From assembly GCA_019636375.1 (NCBI GenBank), contig JAHBXS010000003.1, positions 558,001-622,000 on the forward strand: 64,000 nt of DNA, written 5' to 3'. Under the pieces are notes generated by a model. That model saw only the letters and a program-made list of their open reading frames with translations. It was not told the origin of the DNA and made no database searches. Within the stretch, counting starts at the first letter, position 1. Every line of letters starts with the position of its first letter. The DNA is from Pirellulaceae bacterium (GTDB taxonomy: Bacteria; Planctomycetota; Planctomycetia; Pirellulales; Pirellulaceae). The position numbers and the translations under genes are program-made. Below, piece after piece: positions 1 through 8,769 of this stretch.

Positions 1-312
1 GCTGATCGCTTGGATGGAGGTTCGGGTCAAGATATCTTAATTTCTGGCTTCACGATTCACGATGGCAACGCCGCGAACTTGAGGGCAATTCGAGATGTCT
101 GGACATCGACTGACCGGTATGTGGACCGAGTCGTCAATTTGAAAAATGGCGTCGGGAGTTCTCCCGTTGCATTGCGACCAGGCACCGATGTTCGTGATGA
201 CAACCGAAATCCTGATCGAATGATCGGCGACATTGGCCGAGATTGGTTTTTCGCGGGACTAAATGACAAAATCGTGGACCTATTCGATGACGAACTCGTC
301 GAGCAGATCTAG
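1..312 (+). CDS. C-terminal end of a large RTX-like (hemolysin-type calcium-binding) protein, partial
   Basis: The reading frame is open at the left edge of the window, so this is the last 103 codons of a longer gene. The first residues hold a GGSGQDILI stretch, which fits the GGxGxDxLx nonapeptide of RTX calcium-binding repeats. In planctomycetes such repeats commonly close very large secreted or surface proteins. The remaining 85 or so residues are Asp/Arg-rich and contain no motif I recognise. The internal TTG at position 10 is unlikely to be the true start, because the RTX motif continues to its left (Ala-Asp-Arg-Leu before Asp-Gly-Gly). The function of the whole protein cannot be judged from this tail. 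The stop is TAG at 310-312. Confidence 0.7.
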   Translation, partial: ADRLDGGSGQDILISGFTIHDGNAANLRAIRDVWTSTDRYVDRVVNLKNGVGSSPVALRPGTDVRDDNRNPDRMIGDIGRDWFFAGLNDKIVDLFDDELVEQI

Positions 313-690
313 TCTCACATTTCCCAGTCATTTCGCCAAAAAAGCGAAGATAAAAAAACTCGACGCCCTAACTCGATGGCAGAATGATCGCAGCATGATC
401 AGGGAGCGACAGGGGAGTTTCCGTTGAATTCCCGATGTATGGCGTTGAATATCTGTAGAATCGACATTCGCACGATAAGACAATCCCCTTCATTTTATGG
501 GCGATAGTCGATAGCTTGGAAGGTTTGCCTTGGCGGCTTCAAGGCTAAACGTCTTGTGTCATGAGTATGCGATGCTACATCGGCTCTAACGGCAATTGAT
601 TTCGCCCAAGATTAATTGTCAGTGTTCCATCCAAGAAAGCCGCTATGACTTGGGAGAAATTTTGAAAATTAGTCCTTCGGAAAATGCCGT
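313..690. other. Intergenic region without a recognisable gene
   Basis: 378 bases between the RTX-like gene and the TIM-barrel gene. I see no convincing reading frame, RNA gene, strong palindrome or repeat. It presumably carries the promoter of the following gene. Confidence 0.5.
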
Positions 691-693
691 GTG

Positions 694-1512
694 ATGAAAT
701 TAGCGATTTGTAACGAGTTATTTGAGCCGTTGGATTGGGAGACTACCTGTCAGCGAGTGGCGGGGTACGGGTATGCGGGGATTGAGATTGCTCCCTATAC
801 GATGGGGGCCGAGCCGACTCGCGTTCCAATGGATATGCGCAAGGAATGGAGCAGGATCGCGGCGGATCAAGGACTGGAGATCGTCGGACTGCATTGGTTG
901 CTCGCGAAAACGGCTGGATATCATTTGACTTCGCCGGATCGTGGCGTGCGAGAAAAAACGACCGACTACTTAAAGGGGCTGGTTGAGCTGACGGCCGATT
1001 TGGGAGGTGGGGTGATGGTGTTTGGGTCGCCCGGACAACGATCGTTCGGGCCGGATCAGAATGCCGAATCTGCCAATGAGTGCGCGATGGAGGTCCTGCG
1101 AAATTTGGTGCCGGTGTTGGAGACTCAGCGTGTGGTGTTGGCTCTCGAACCGCTCAGTCCGGCCGAGACCAATTTTTGGAATACGGCCAAGGAGGTTTCG
1201 TCGTTGCTCGATGGGCTCGATAGTCCGTGGGTGCAATTGCATTTGGATGTCAAGGCGATGGCTAGCGAACAGAAGGCGGTTGCGGACATTATTCGAAGCT
1301 CTGCCGAGAGGCTCGTTCACTTTCATGCCAATGACCCGAACCGCTTGGGGCCGGGGATGGGGCTTGTCGATTATCGCGACATCGTTCAAGCGTTGCGGGA
1401 TGTCAATTACGAAGGCTGGTTAAGTGTCGAGGTCTTTGATTTTTCGCCGGGTTATGACTTGATCGCAGAGCAGAGCATCAACTATTTGCGACGCCAATTG
1501 GATGTTAGCTAG
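694..1512 (+). CDS. Sugar phosphate isomerase/epimerase family protein (xylose isomerase-like TIM barrel)
   Basis: A cytoplasmic protein of about 272 residues with no signal peptide. It shows the xylose-isomerase-like/AP-endonuclease-2 TIM-barrel pattern. The divalent-metal ligands expected for the family are visible in order: Glu in LALEP, Asp in HLDVKAM, His in HFHAND and Glu in SVEVFD. Family members isomerise or epimerise sugars, ketoses or inosose-like compounds; the substrate cannot be read from the sequence. The ATG at 694 follows an in-frame GTG at 691 and gives the natural N-terminus MKLAICNELF. The next gene, a ThrE-type exporter, starts 28 bases downstream and may be cotranscribed, though a functional link is not obvious. 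Confidence 0.85.
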   Translation: MKLAICNELFEPLDWETTCQRVAGYGYAGIEIAPYTMGAEPTRVPMDMRKEWSRIAADQGLEIVGLHWLLAKTAGYHLTSPDRGVREKTTDYLKGLVELTADLGGGVMVFGSPGQRSFGPDQNAESANECAMEVLRNLVPVLETQRVVLALEPLSPAETNFWNTAKEVSSLLDGLDSPWVQLHLDVKAMASEQKAVADIIRSSAERLVHFHANDPNRLGPGMGLVDYRDIVQALRDVNYEGWLSVEVFDFSPGYDLIAEQSINYLRRQLDVS

Positions 1513-1540
1513 AGAATTCTCTTGTTTTTTAAGATAGCGA

Positions 1541-2758
1541 ATGGAAAATCGATTTCAACATATTGAATTGGCGGATCGGCAAGCGTTGTTAATCAAGGCC
1601 GCATCGATGCTGCATCGGCATGGGACGCCTGCGCATCGGATGGAGCGGGTGATGAAGCGAGTTTCCGCAACGTTGGGTGTTGAAGCCGATTACTTGTATA
1701 CGCCGACGGCTCTGCTGATTTCATTTGCGGAGGGGAGCCATCGCACCGTGCTGCGGCGAATCGATGCTGGAGAAATTGATCTGGGGAAACTTGTGCAGTT
1801 TGATGAGGCACTGGAAGACCTGGAGGATGGCCGCAGGTCAGTGACAGAGACCAGTGCGCGGATTGATTTGATCGAACAGAGCCCACCCCGTTTTGGAAGG
1901 GTTTTGCCGGTTCTTGCCGGAGCGGTGGCAACGACTTGTGCCACGGTTTTCATAGGCGGCGGTTGGCGCGAGGCGGCCTTTGCGTTTGTGATGGGGGCAT
2001 TGTTATTGCTCTGGGGAGCTTTGCTGCGGCGTTGGGCTCCGCAAGAACACGCGACGGAAATCACGGCAGGTTTTATTGCGGCACTGTCGGCATTGTTTGT
2101 GGGGTTGTGGCTCGATCCGTTTGACGATCGGACGGCGACGTTAGGATCATTGATTATTTTGGTGCCAGGTTTTTCGTTTACGGTCGCGCTGACGGAACTT
2201 GCCAATCGGCATCTAAGTTCTGGGGTCGCGCGATTGGCGGGAGCCGGAGTCGTTTTTTTGGCGTTGATTTGTGGAGTGGCAATTGCGTGGCGGTTGGGTT
2301 CGGAGTGGCGGACGATTCCGGACACGACTGAAAGGCTGGTAGGAATCTGGTACATGTTGGCGATTGGTTTCGCACCGTTTTCGTTTGCGATTTTGTTTCA
2401 AGCTCGCGTCAAGGAATGGCCCGTCATTGCCTGCGTGGCATGGATCGGAATTGGCGTGGCGATTATGGCGTCGCAATGGAAGGGGATGGAGTTTGGCGCC
2501 TTTTTGGGTGCGTTGGCGTTGGGGGCTGCCGGAAATTTCTATGCTCGCATGTTAGATCGGCCGGCAATGGTGGCTCAGATGCCAGGGATTTTGATGCTGG
2601 TGCCGGGAAGCGTGGGTTATCGCAGTTTGGCGGCCTTTGTGGAAAACCAAGGATTGCAGGGGATTCAGACGGCTTTTGAGATGGCCTTGGCGGCGATTTC
2701 GATTGTCGCCGGACTTTTGGCAGCAAATTTAATCGTGCCTCCGAAAAGAGTATTGTGA
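1541..2758 (+). CDS. Threonine/serine exporter family protein (ThrE-type, DUF1212 + DUF3815)
   Basis: A 405-residue membrane protein. The N-terminal ~120 residues form a soluble region typical of DUF1212, with the LLIKAASMLHRHGTPAHRME stretch. About ten hydrophobic segments follow from residue ~125 to the C-terminus. The ThrE family is known from Corynebacterium, where it exports threonine and serine using the proton motive force. In many bacteria the two halves are separate genes (YjjP/YjjB); here they are fused. It lies 28 bases after the TIM-barrel gene, and a hairpin downstream at 2765-2787 could end the transcript. Substrate is assigned by family only. Confidence 0.85.
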   Translation: MENRFQHIELADRQALLIKAASMLHRHGTPAHRMERVMKRVSATLGVEADYLYTPTALLISFAEGSHRTVLRRIDAGEIDLGKLVQFDEALEDLEDGRRSVTETSARIDLIEQSPPRFGRVLPVLAGAVATTCATVFIGGGWREAAFAFVMGALLLLWGALLRRWAPQEHATEITAGFIAALSALFVGLWLDPFDDRTATLGSLIILVPGFSFTVALTELANRHLSSGVARLAGAGVVFLALICGVAIAWRLGSEWRTIPDTTERLVGIWYMLAIGFAPFSFAILFQARVKEWPVIACVAWIGIGVAIMASQWKGMEFGAFLGALALGAAGNFYARMLDRPAMVAQMPGILMLVPGSVGYRSLAAFVENQGLQGIQTAFEMALAAISIVAGLLAANLIVPPKRVL

Positions 2759-2764
2759 AATCCA

Positions 2765-2787
2765 GCCACTTTGAAAATAAAAGTGGC
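2765..2787 (+). terminator. Candidate terminator after the ThrE-type gene
   Basis: A perfect 8-bp stem, GCCACTTT / AAAGTGGC, with a 7-nt loop lies 6 bases after the stop codon of the upstream gene. The U-tract after it is weak (GGTTTCTGCGTCTTTT), so efficiency is uncertain. Confidence 0.5.
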
Positions 2788-2899
2788 GGTTTCTGCGTCT
2801 TTTGGATACTTATCTAGGGAAACGCATACATTTCGGGAAACTCGACGGCGATCGCGAAGTTAAAGAGATCGTGAATCGAATTATGACGGGGCGTCTATT

Positions 2900-5530
2900 A
2901 TGGCCAACGGTTGTCGGTTGTTAAATTTGGGCTTCGGTTTTGTATGGGTATTGTCGTATGTCGTTTTGCTAACTTCAGCATCATGGGCTCAAGACGACTC
3001 GACGCAGTCTTGGTCGCAAGCCGACCTGAACTTTTTTGAAACAAAAATACGGCCCGTCTTAGTCGATCAATGTTACCGCTGTCATTCTGAAAAGGCGAGT
3101 AGTTTAGGGGGTGGGTTGCGAGTAGACTCGCGCGAAGGGCTTTTGCGAGGTGGCGACTCTGGTCCGGCGGTTGAACTAGGCGAGCCGGATGATAGTTTGC
3201 TGATCGAAGCGATTCGCTACGAGGATGACAATTACGCGATGCCGCCGAAAAATGCGGGTGGCAAACTTCCTGCGAATGTGATTCGCGATTTTGAAGAGTG
3301 GGTGCGAAGGGGGCTGCCTGATCCTCGCAGTGAGGAGCATGTCGGGCCAGACCCTGGTGCCGGCGAAAAGGCCAAGAGTTGGTGGGCCTTTCAACCTTTG
3401 CAACAACCGAATGTTCCAAGCCCCAAGATTTCAGACTGGAGTGATCGCCCAATTGATCGCTTCATCCTGGAAAAACTCGAATCGCAGGAGTTGCAACCTG
3501 TTGGGGACGCCGAACCTGCCGTTTTGTTGCGGCGGGTTTATTTTGATTTGACAGGTCTACCGCCTTCTGCTGAAGTTGCCAAAAAGTTTGTTAGCGACTG
3601 GCACAGTTCGGCCAACTCCGATCAACAGTTGGCTCTGTATACCTCTATCGTCGATGAACTGTTGGCGTCACCGCGATTTGGCGAGCATTGGGGGCGGCAT
3701 TGGTTGGACGTGGCCCGTTATGCAGAATCGAGTGGCAAAGACGTCAATTTGCTCTATCCCTATGCTTATCGTTACCGCGATTACGTGATTGATGCCTTTA
3801 ACGCCGACATGCCCTACAACCAATTTGTGCAAGAACAAATTGCTGGCGATCTACTGAAGGCAGCGGACGATGAAGAGAAGACTCGCCAGTTCGTTGCGAC
3901 GGGCTTTTTGGCCATTGGAGCCAAATCGATTAACGAACAACGAGCACGCCAACTGGCGGTCGATATTGCCGATGAACAAATCGACGCCTATTCTCAAGCG
4001 TTTCTAGGAGTCACATTGGCATGTGCCCGTTGCCACGACCACAAGTTCGACCCGATTTCGCAAGTTGATTATACCGCCGTAGCCGGAATATTTTTATCGA
4101 CGGAAACGCATTATGGAACCAATGGAGGAGTTGCGGGCCGGAACGCGGGAACTTTATTGACCTTACCCAACCGCGACTCAGGCAGTCGTTCACGCTCGAT
4201 TTCGACAAACGAATTAGACCGCTTGCGACAGCAATTGGCCGATCTCGAAAAAGAGCGTCGCGACCTGATCGCCGAGCGGGCGAGAAATCGTGAAGCGATG
4301 CAGCAAAGCGAACTTAATCGCATTTTGCGAATCGGAACCGAAATTCAAGCGACTCGATCACGAATCGCAGCTTTCGACGAAAATGGAGAACGCCTCGCTC
4401 AAGCGATGGGGGTCTCGGACAAACCCGCCTCGGCAGGCCGCGCTCAGGCTGCTCGTCAAAACCAACGCCGACCGCAACGAGGTGGAACTGGGTTTGTTTC
4501 CATTGACAACAGCCCCTTGTTCATCCGTGGTGAATTGGATCGCCCCGGTGATCGTGTACCACGCGCCGTGCCCGATTTGTTTTCCGATGTGCCGCGTCCA
4601 GGGATTCCTCGAACCTCCAGCGGACGCAAGGAACTGGCAGAATGGACGACCCATTCGGACAATCCGCTCGTTTCGCGGGTCATGGTCAACCGCGTATGGC
4701 ATTGGCTGTTCGGAGCGGGGATCGTGACGAGCGTCGATAATTTCGGCACGACGGGGGCCGAGCCGACTCATCCTGAATTACTGGACTATCTCGCGAAGGA
4801 GTTTGTGGCGAATGGATGGTCGGTGAAACATTTAATCCGCGAGATCGTGCTGACGCGAACTTACCGACAAGCTTCTACCTACAATGAGGTTTATTTTCAA
4901 ATCGATCCCGCGAATGCCTACCTGTGGCGTCACAATCCAAAACGCCTCAACGCCGAAGCGATTCGAGATGCGATCTTGATGGCATCGGGCCAATTGGTGC
5001 TGGAGCAACCGCGTGGCAGCGACATTTCCCGCGCTGGGGATGGCGTTATTGGAAGGGCTCGTGTTGGGGTTTCCGAAGAATCGATCGCCAAAAACCGTTC
5101 GCTGACCCGCTCGATCTACTTGCCTGTTCCCCGCGATGTGCAGCCGGAAATTCTTGCGGCGTTTGATTATCCCGACGCGGCGGTCGTGCAGGGGGCTCGG
5201 CAGAGTACCAATGTGCCGGCGCAAATTTTGTATTTGCTCAACAGCGGCTTCGTAGAAGGCCAGAGCGAACAAATCGCTCGCAAGATGAATGAGCCCACAG
5301 AGCGACGGCGCGGTACGCGGAATCGCGAGCAAAACCAGACGCGCAGTCGCAAGGGAATTGAAGAGATGTCTGACGACTTGTCCTGGACTTTGTACGGGCG
5401 GCCTGCGACGAGCAAAGAAACCGCTGCGGCGAGAAAATTGATGAACCACCACAAGGAAGACCCATTGCAAGGAACCATCAGTTTGATCCGAGCGATGATT
5501 GCCAGCGCGGAGTTCCGCAGCTTGGATTAG
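2900..5530 (+). CDS. Planctomycete cytochrome c / DUF1549 / DUF1553 protein (PSD1 family)
   Basis: An 876-residue exported protein. A signal peptide covers residues ~1-31 (ends SASWA-Q). A planctomycete-type cytochrome c domain follows, with haem motif CYRCH at residues 58-62. DUF1549 spans roughly residues 180-400 and includes a second CARCHDHK motif. A low-complexity Arg/Gln-rich, probably coiled insertion occupies about 430-520, and DUF1553 covers ~590-870 (NPLVSRVMVNRVWHWLFGAG). These proteins are greatly expanded in Planctomycetes and are nearly always paired with a DUF1501 protein, as here (50 bases to the next gene). Their biochemical role is not established; breakdown of complex polysaccharides in the periplasm is often proposed. 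The ATG at 2900 gives a proper signal peptide. Confidence 0.93.
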   Translation: MANGCRLLNLGFGFVWVLSYVVLLTSASWAQDDSTQSWSQADLNFFETKIRPVLVDQCYRCHSEKASSLGGGLRVDSREGLLRGGDSGPAVELGEPDDSLLIEAIRYEDDNYAMPPKNAGGKLPANVIRDFEEWVRRGLPDPRSEEHVGPDPGAGEKAKSWWAFQPLQQPNVPSPKISDWSDRPIDRFILEKLESQELQPVGDAEPAVLLRRVYFDLTGLPPSAEVAKKFVSDWHSSANSDQQLALYTSIVDELLASPRFGEHWGRHWLDVARYAESSGKDVNLLYPYAYRYRDYVIDAFNADMPYNQFVQEQIAGDLLKAADDEEKTRQFVATGFLAIGAKSINEQRARQLAVDIADEQIDAYSQAFLGVTLACARCHDHKFDPISQVDYTAVAGIFLSTETHYGTNGGVAGRNAGTLLTLPNRDSGSRSRSISTNELDRLRQQLADLEKERRDLIAERARNREAMQQSELNRILRIGTEIQATRSRIAAFDENGERLAQAMGVSDKPASAGRAQAARQNQRRPQRGGTGFVSIDNSPLFIRGELDRPGDRVPRAVPDLFSDVPRPGIPRTSSGRKELAEWTTHSDNPLVSRVMVNRVWHWLFGAGIVTSVDNFGTTGAEPTHPELLDYLAKEFVANGWSVKHLIREIVLTRTYRQASTYNEVYFQIDPANAYLWRHNPKRLNAEAIRDAILMASGQLVLEQPRGSDISRAGDGVIGRARVGVSEESIAKNRSLTRSIYLPVPRDVQPEILAAFDYPDAAVVQGARQSTNVPAQILYLLNSGFVEGQSEQIARKMNEPTERRRGTRNREQNQTRSRKGIEEMSDDLSWTLYGRPATSKETAAARKLMNHHKEDPLQGTISLIRAMIASAEFRSLD

Positions 5531-5579
5531 AGTCACAACAGAGAACCAACGAACCACAGTTTTTTAGTGAGCAAGCATC

Positions 5580-6986
5580 ATGAACATTCGACAATGCAAT
5601 TCCATCACGCCGCTGGTCAATCGGCGAGAGATTTTGAAATACACGTCGTGCGGGTTTGGCTGGCTCGCGTTTTCGAGCTTGTTCGGCAAAGTTGCTGCCG
5701 CTTCGACGCAGCCGATGGTGGTTGATGGTCCGTTGGCGGCGAAAACTCCCCATTTTCCAGCCAAGGCCAAACATGTGATTTTCTTGTGTATGCGGGGTGG
5801 ACCCTCGCATGTCGACACGTTTGATCACAAACCGCTCCTGACCAAGCACACGGGACGACCTGGCCCGAGACCAGGATCGAAACTGCTCGGGTCTCCGTGG
5901 AAATTTCAGCAGTCTGGGAAGAGCGGATTGTGGATTTCGGACTTGTTTCCGAATTTGCAAAAACAAGCCGACCAACTCTGCATGGTCCACTCGATGCAGA
6001 CCGATTTGCCGGCTCACCCGCAGGCATTTTTGAGACTCCATACGGGAACATCGCAGTTCATTCGCCCTTCGGTCGGAGCCTGGACGCTGTACGGTTTGGG
6101 GACGGAAAACCAAAACTTGCCAGGCTTTGTCAGCATTACACCCCCCAATGGGTTTGGCGGCTCCCAAAATTATGGCAGCTCGTTTCTGCCTGCGATTTAT
6201 CAAGGGACAAAGATCGGAGCGGAGAACCGGTCGGTGGCTGGTGCCGAACTCCCTTACCTTAAACCACGGCTGGGCCGTCAAGCCCAGCGAGCGGAACTCG
6301 ACTTCCTCAACACTCTGAATCAACAAAAACTCCAGCGAGATCAACACAATCCCGATGTCGAAGGAGCGATCCAAGCCGCCGAGTTGGCATTTAAAATGCA
6401 ATCGGCGATGCCCGAAGTCTCTGACCTGAGTCGCGAGTCGGCGGCAACGAAGAAATTGTATGGCATCGAAACTGGAAGTCGCACTGCCAATTTCGGAAAC
6501 AAACTACTGCTCGCGCGGCGACTTGTGGAAAACGGTGTTCGTTTTGTCGAAGTCAGCCACGGGAATTGGGATCACCACTTTAATCTCACCCAAAATCTGG
6601 AAAACAGTTGCAACGATATTGACTTGCCGCTGGCCGGTTTGATCAGCGATTTGAAGAGTCGCGGACTACTCGACAAGACGCTGATCGTTTGGACTGGCGA
6701 GTTTGGACGAACGCCGTACGCTCAAGGGAACGACGGTCGTGACCACAATAATAAAGCCTTCACCTTGTGGATGGCCGGAGGAGGAGTGAAACCCGGCATG
6801 GCATACGGAAACAGTGGCGATTACGGCCATGAAGCGATAGAAAATCCGGTTTCGATTCACGATTTGCACGCTACGATGTTGGCACTACTGGGTCTTGATC
6901 ATGAGCGATTGACCTACAACTACGCCGGTCGCGATTTTCGTTTAACCGATGTGTATGGGAGGGTGGTCAAGGATATTATCGCTTGA
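5580..6986 (+). CDS. DUF1501 domain-containing exported protein
   Basis: A 468-residue protein of the alkaline-phosphatase/sulfatase-like superfamily (DUF1501). The N-terminus carries NRREILKYTSCGFGWLAF, which fits a twin-arginine signal. Family-typical segments include HVIFLCMRGGPSHVDTFDHK near residue 62, the TGEFGRTP motif, the NDGRDHNNKAFTLWMAGGG segment and a C-terminal HDLHATMLALLGLDHERLTY motif. It sits 50 bases after the DUF1549/DUF1553 gene and is its standard operon partner. The substrate is unknown. Convergent gene 7309-8058 lies downstream, across a repeat-rich spacer. Confidence 0.93.
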   Translation: MNIRQCNSITPLVNRREILKYTSCGFGWLAFSSLFGKVAAASTQPMVVDGPLAAKTPHFPAKAKHVIFLCMRGGPSHVDTFDHKPLLTKHTGRPGPRPGSKLLGSPWKFQQSGKSGLWISDLFPNLQKQADQLCMVHSMQTDLPAHPQAFLRLHTGTSQFIRPSVGAWTLYGLGTENQNLPGFVSITPPNGFGGSQNYGSSFLPAIYQGTKIGAENRSVAGAELPYLKPRLGRQAQRAELDFLNTLNQQKLQRDQHNPDVEGAIQAAELAFKMQSAMPEVSDLSRESAATKKLYGIETGSRTANFGNKLLLARRLVENGVRFVEVSHGNWDHHFNLTQNLENSCNDIDLPLAGLISDLKSRGLLDKTLIVWTGEFGRTPYAQGNDGRDHNNKAFTLWMAGGGVKPGMAYGNSGDYGHEAIENPVSIHDLHATMLALLGLDHERLTYNYAGRDFRLTDVYGRVVKDIIA

Positions 6987-7054
6987 AAAACCCCGCCAAG
7001 CAGCATTGAGATTGCTCATTTGTAGGATGAGCTTGCCTTTGGCCCTTTCTGAGG

Positions 7055-7096
7055 TTCACTCGCTGGCGCGTCGGGCTGGTATTCTTCAGATCGAGT
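7055..7096. repeat. Short interspersed repeat, copy 1
   Basis: A 42-base unit beginning TTCACTCGCTGGCGCGTCGG. A copy of the same length and order lies at 7267-7308 and a more diverged one at 9416-9451. In this copy the central palindrome has decayed. Confidence 0.5.
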
Positions 7097-7113
7097 CGTA
7101 GAGTCGTAGTCGC

Positions 7114-7248
7114 AGGGTGTGTGGAGCAAGTCAGCGACAGATGGTGTGTTCCGTCGGCAAACAAGTGCCGGGTGTTAAAGCGATTTTAGTTCACCAAGTC
7201 ACCGACTTGCGGAACACACCAACCGAAAACGCCGACTCCACACACCCT
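7114..7248. repeat. Imperfect inverted repeat, MITE-like or long hairpin
   Basis: A 135-base element with nested inverted arms. AGGGTGTGTGGAG at 7114-7126 matches the complement of CTCCACACACCCT at 7236-7248, and GGTGTGTTCCG at 7143-7153 matches the complement of CGGAACACACC at 7210-7220. The sequence between and just outside the arms is only partly complementary. It codes for nothing and lies between two convergent genes. It could be a MITE or an RNA hairpin; no clear target duplication is seen. Confidence 0.6.
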
Positions 7249-7266
7249 ACGAGTTCTGGCCAACCG

Positions 7267-7308
7267 TTCACTTGCGCGCGCGTCGGGCTGACATCCTTCA
7301 GCCCGAGT
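7267..7308. repeat. Short interspersed repeat, copy 2, with intact palindrome
   Basis: The same 42-base unit as 7055-7096. This copy keeps an 8-bp stem TCGGGCTG (7283-7290) / CAGCCCGA (7299-7306) and abuts the stop codon of gene 7309-8058. It has no T-tract on either strand, so it is more like a REP-type element than a rho-independent terminator, although it may protect mRNA ends. Confidence 0.5.
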
Positions 7309-8058
7309 TTAGCGAATCTCGACGATCACGAGGCATTGGACACCGTCGATGGAGGTGAGTCCCATCACCACAGGGTGTTGCTTGGTGAGGGCAATGGTCG
7401 TCGACATTCGAGTCGAAAACGACTCGTCGTTTGACGGCTTAAGGATCACCTGAATGTCCCCTCGGATTGCAAATTGATCTGCGTCTTGACGGGTGATCGT
7501 TCCCTGAACCTCAAGGTGACAAAAGCCCTCTCTGGAAGAGCTTTTTCCTTGAAAAGCTCCTCCACGCCCTGGTTCTGCCATGACCTGGGTCATAAAGGTG
7601 CTGCCAACCAACGGATTTTTGAACCGGGGTGCCAAGGAGTTTTTACCGATTTCCTCGATGATTTCGACGACCCGATCGGGGGGAACTGCTAACAATTGTG
7701 CCATAATGTCATCAACACCCTCGATGACCGTGGTAACGGTCAACGCAACCATTTGTGCTTCGAGTTTGTTCTGTTCTTTGGCCGGAACGTCTAGCTTCGA
7801 CAGCAAATTTCCAAGTGCGTTAAGACCATCTTCGTCGTCGCATAGAATGATGAGCGAGTTCGTTCGCTGGTCGACAGAAAAGGTGACATCTGAATCTTTA
7901 GGAATAAGTGAATGGAGAATATCACCCACATCAGCGGCATTTGCCTCCTTGAGTTGAATAACGCGAATTTTTTCTTCGGGATTTTGTCCAAGCGCATTGG
8001 TGCTGGAAAGAAATAGTAGAGCGAGGATGATCCAACTAGATTTCGTGATCGTGTTCAT
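7309..8058 (-). CDS. Exported protein with secretin-N-like domain
   Basis: A 249-residue protein with a clear signal peptide (residues ~1-24, hydrophobic core IILALLFLSS, cleavage after NALG). Residues ~31-95 (IRVIQLKEANAADVGDILHS ... LLSKLDVP) resemble the small alpha/beta N-domains of type II/III secretins, including the typical 'TNSLIIL' strand. No secretin pore-forming C-terminal domain is present, so it is unlikely to be a channel by itself. The C-terminal ~140 residues are unrecognised. It is the third gene of a minus-strand operon behind an ECF sigma factor and its anti-sigma factor (45-base gap), so it may belong to their regulon or assist signal sensing. Confidence 0.65.
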   Translation of the reverse strand: MNTITKSSWIILALLFLSSTNALGQNPEEKIRVIQLKEANAADVGDILHSLIPKDSDVTFSVDQRTNSLIILCDDEDGLNALGNLLSKLDVPAKEQNKLEAQMVALTVTTVIEGVDDIMAQLLAVPPDRVVEIIEEIGKNSLAPRFKNPLVGSTFMTQVMAEPGRGGAFQGKSSSREGFCHLEVQGTITRQDADQFAIRGDIQVILKPSNDESFSTRMSTTIALTKQHPVVMGLTSIDGVQCLVIVEIR

Positions 8059-8103
8059 TGAAAAAGCTCCTGTTGAAACTAAGTGGCTAAAAAAGTGACG
8101 TGA

Positions 8104-8766
8104 CTAGAAAGTTGCATTTAACTGGTCGTACTCGGGTTGAACGTGTTGATCGGATTGAGGGTCGACACGTTCGACTTGGGGATACACAGTGATGTAGGTA
8201 AAGTTGGGCGTGGTGACTTGTTTGCCCACGATGGTGGGCTTGCTGGATTCAAACTTGACAAGCGACGTTTGGATTGGAGAAACGAATTTTTCTGGTAACG
8301 AACCTGCGTTTTCGGCTAACTCCGGCGATGCAATCTGAGGTTGCTCCGCTTGCTCACGGGAGGCCAGCGAGTTTGTTGGCTCTCGCAGCAAAGCAAAAAT
8401 CGTCAGCGATAACAAAACGGTTCCGGCGAGGACTGCGACGGTTGCCACCAATCGCTGGGCAAAACGCCGTGAACGAATCGGAGAAGACTCATCGAGTGCT
8501 GTTGTAACAGCAAACCTTTTCGAACCACTCGATTCAGGATTTGGATTTTCGCTGTTGATTCCTGGGCCTTTAAAGTTCGCCGGTGTCGGGAATTCTTGAC
8601 CCAAAGCCCGGACTTCCAACAGATCGCTGTCCAGACTAGCCGTATGCTGCAAAAAAACAATACAGGCCGGGCATTGAGGGAGATGCGCCTCGAACTCTTG
8701 TTGCTCAGCAGGCGACATTTCCCCGTCGTAGTAGTCTTCCCAGCGGTCGCAGATTTGATCGGTCAT
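8104..8766 (-). CDS. Membrane-bound zinc-finger anti-sigma factor
   Basis: A 220-residue protein. The N-terminus has a zinc-binding anti-sigma signature, His28-x3-Cys32-x2-Cys35 (HLPQCPAC), in the usual helix context. One transmembrane segment lies at about residues 106-128 (LVATVAVLAGTVLLSLTIFAL), followed by a periplasmic tail. This is the standard layout of class I anti-sigma factors that hold an ECF sigma factor at the membrane. The upstream sigma gene ends 3 bases before this start, so the two are almost certainly cotranscribed and translationally linked. The periplasmic tail is rich in Gln/Pro/Ser and gives no hint of the signal sensed. Confidence 0.85.
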   Translation of the reverse strand: MTDQICDRWEDYYDGEMSPAEQQEFEAHLPQCPACIVFLQHTASLDSDLLEVRALGQEFPTPANFKGPGINSENPNPESSGSKRFAVTTALDESSPIRSRRFAQRLVATVAVLAGTVLLSLTIFALLREPTNSLASREQAEQPQIASPELAENAGSLPEKFVSPIQTSLVKFESSKPTIVGKQVTTPNFTYITVYPQVERVDPQSDQHVQPEYDQLNATF

Positions 8767-8769
8767 CGA

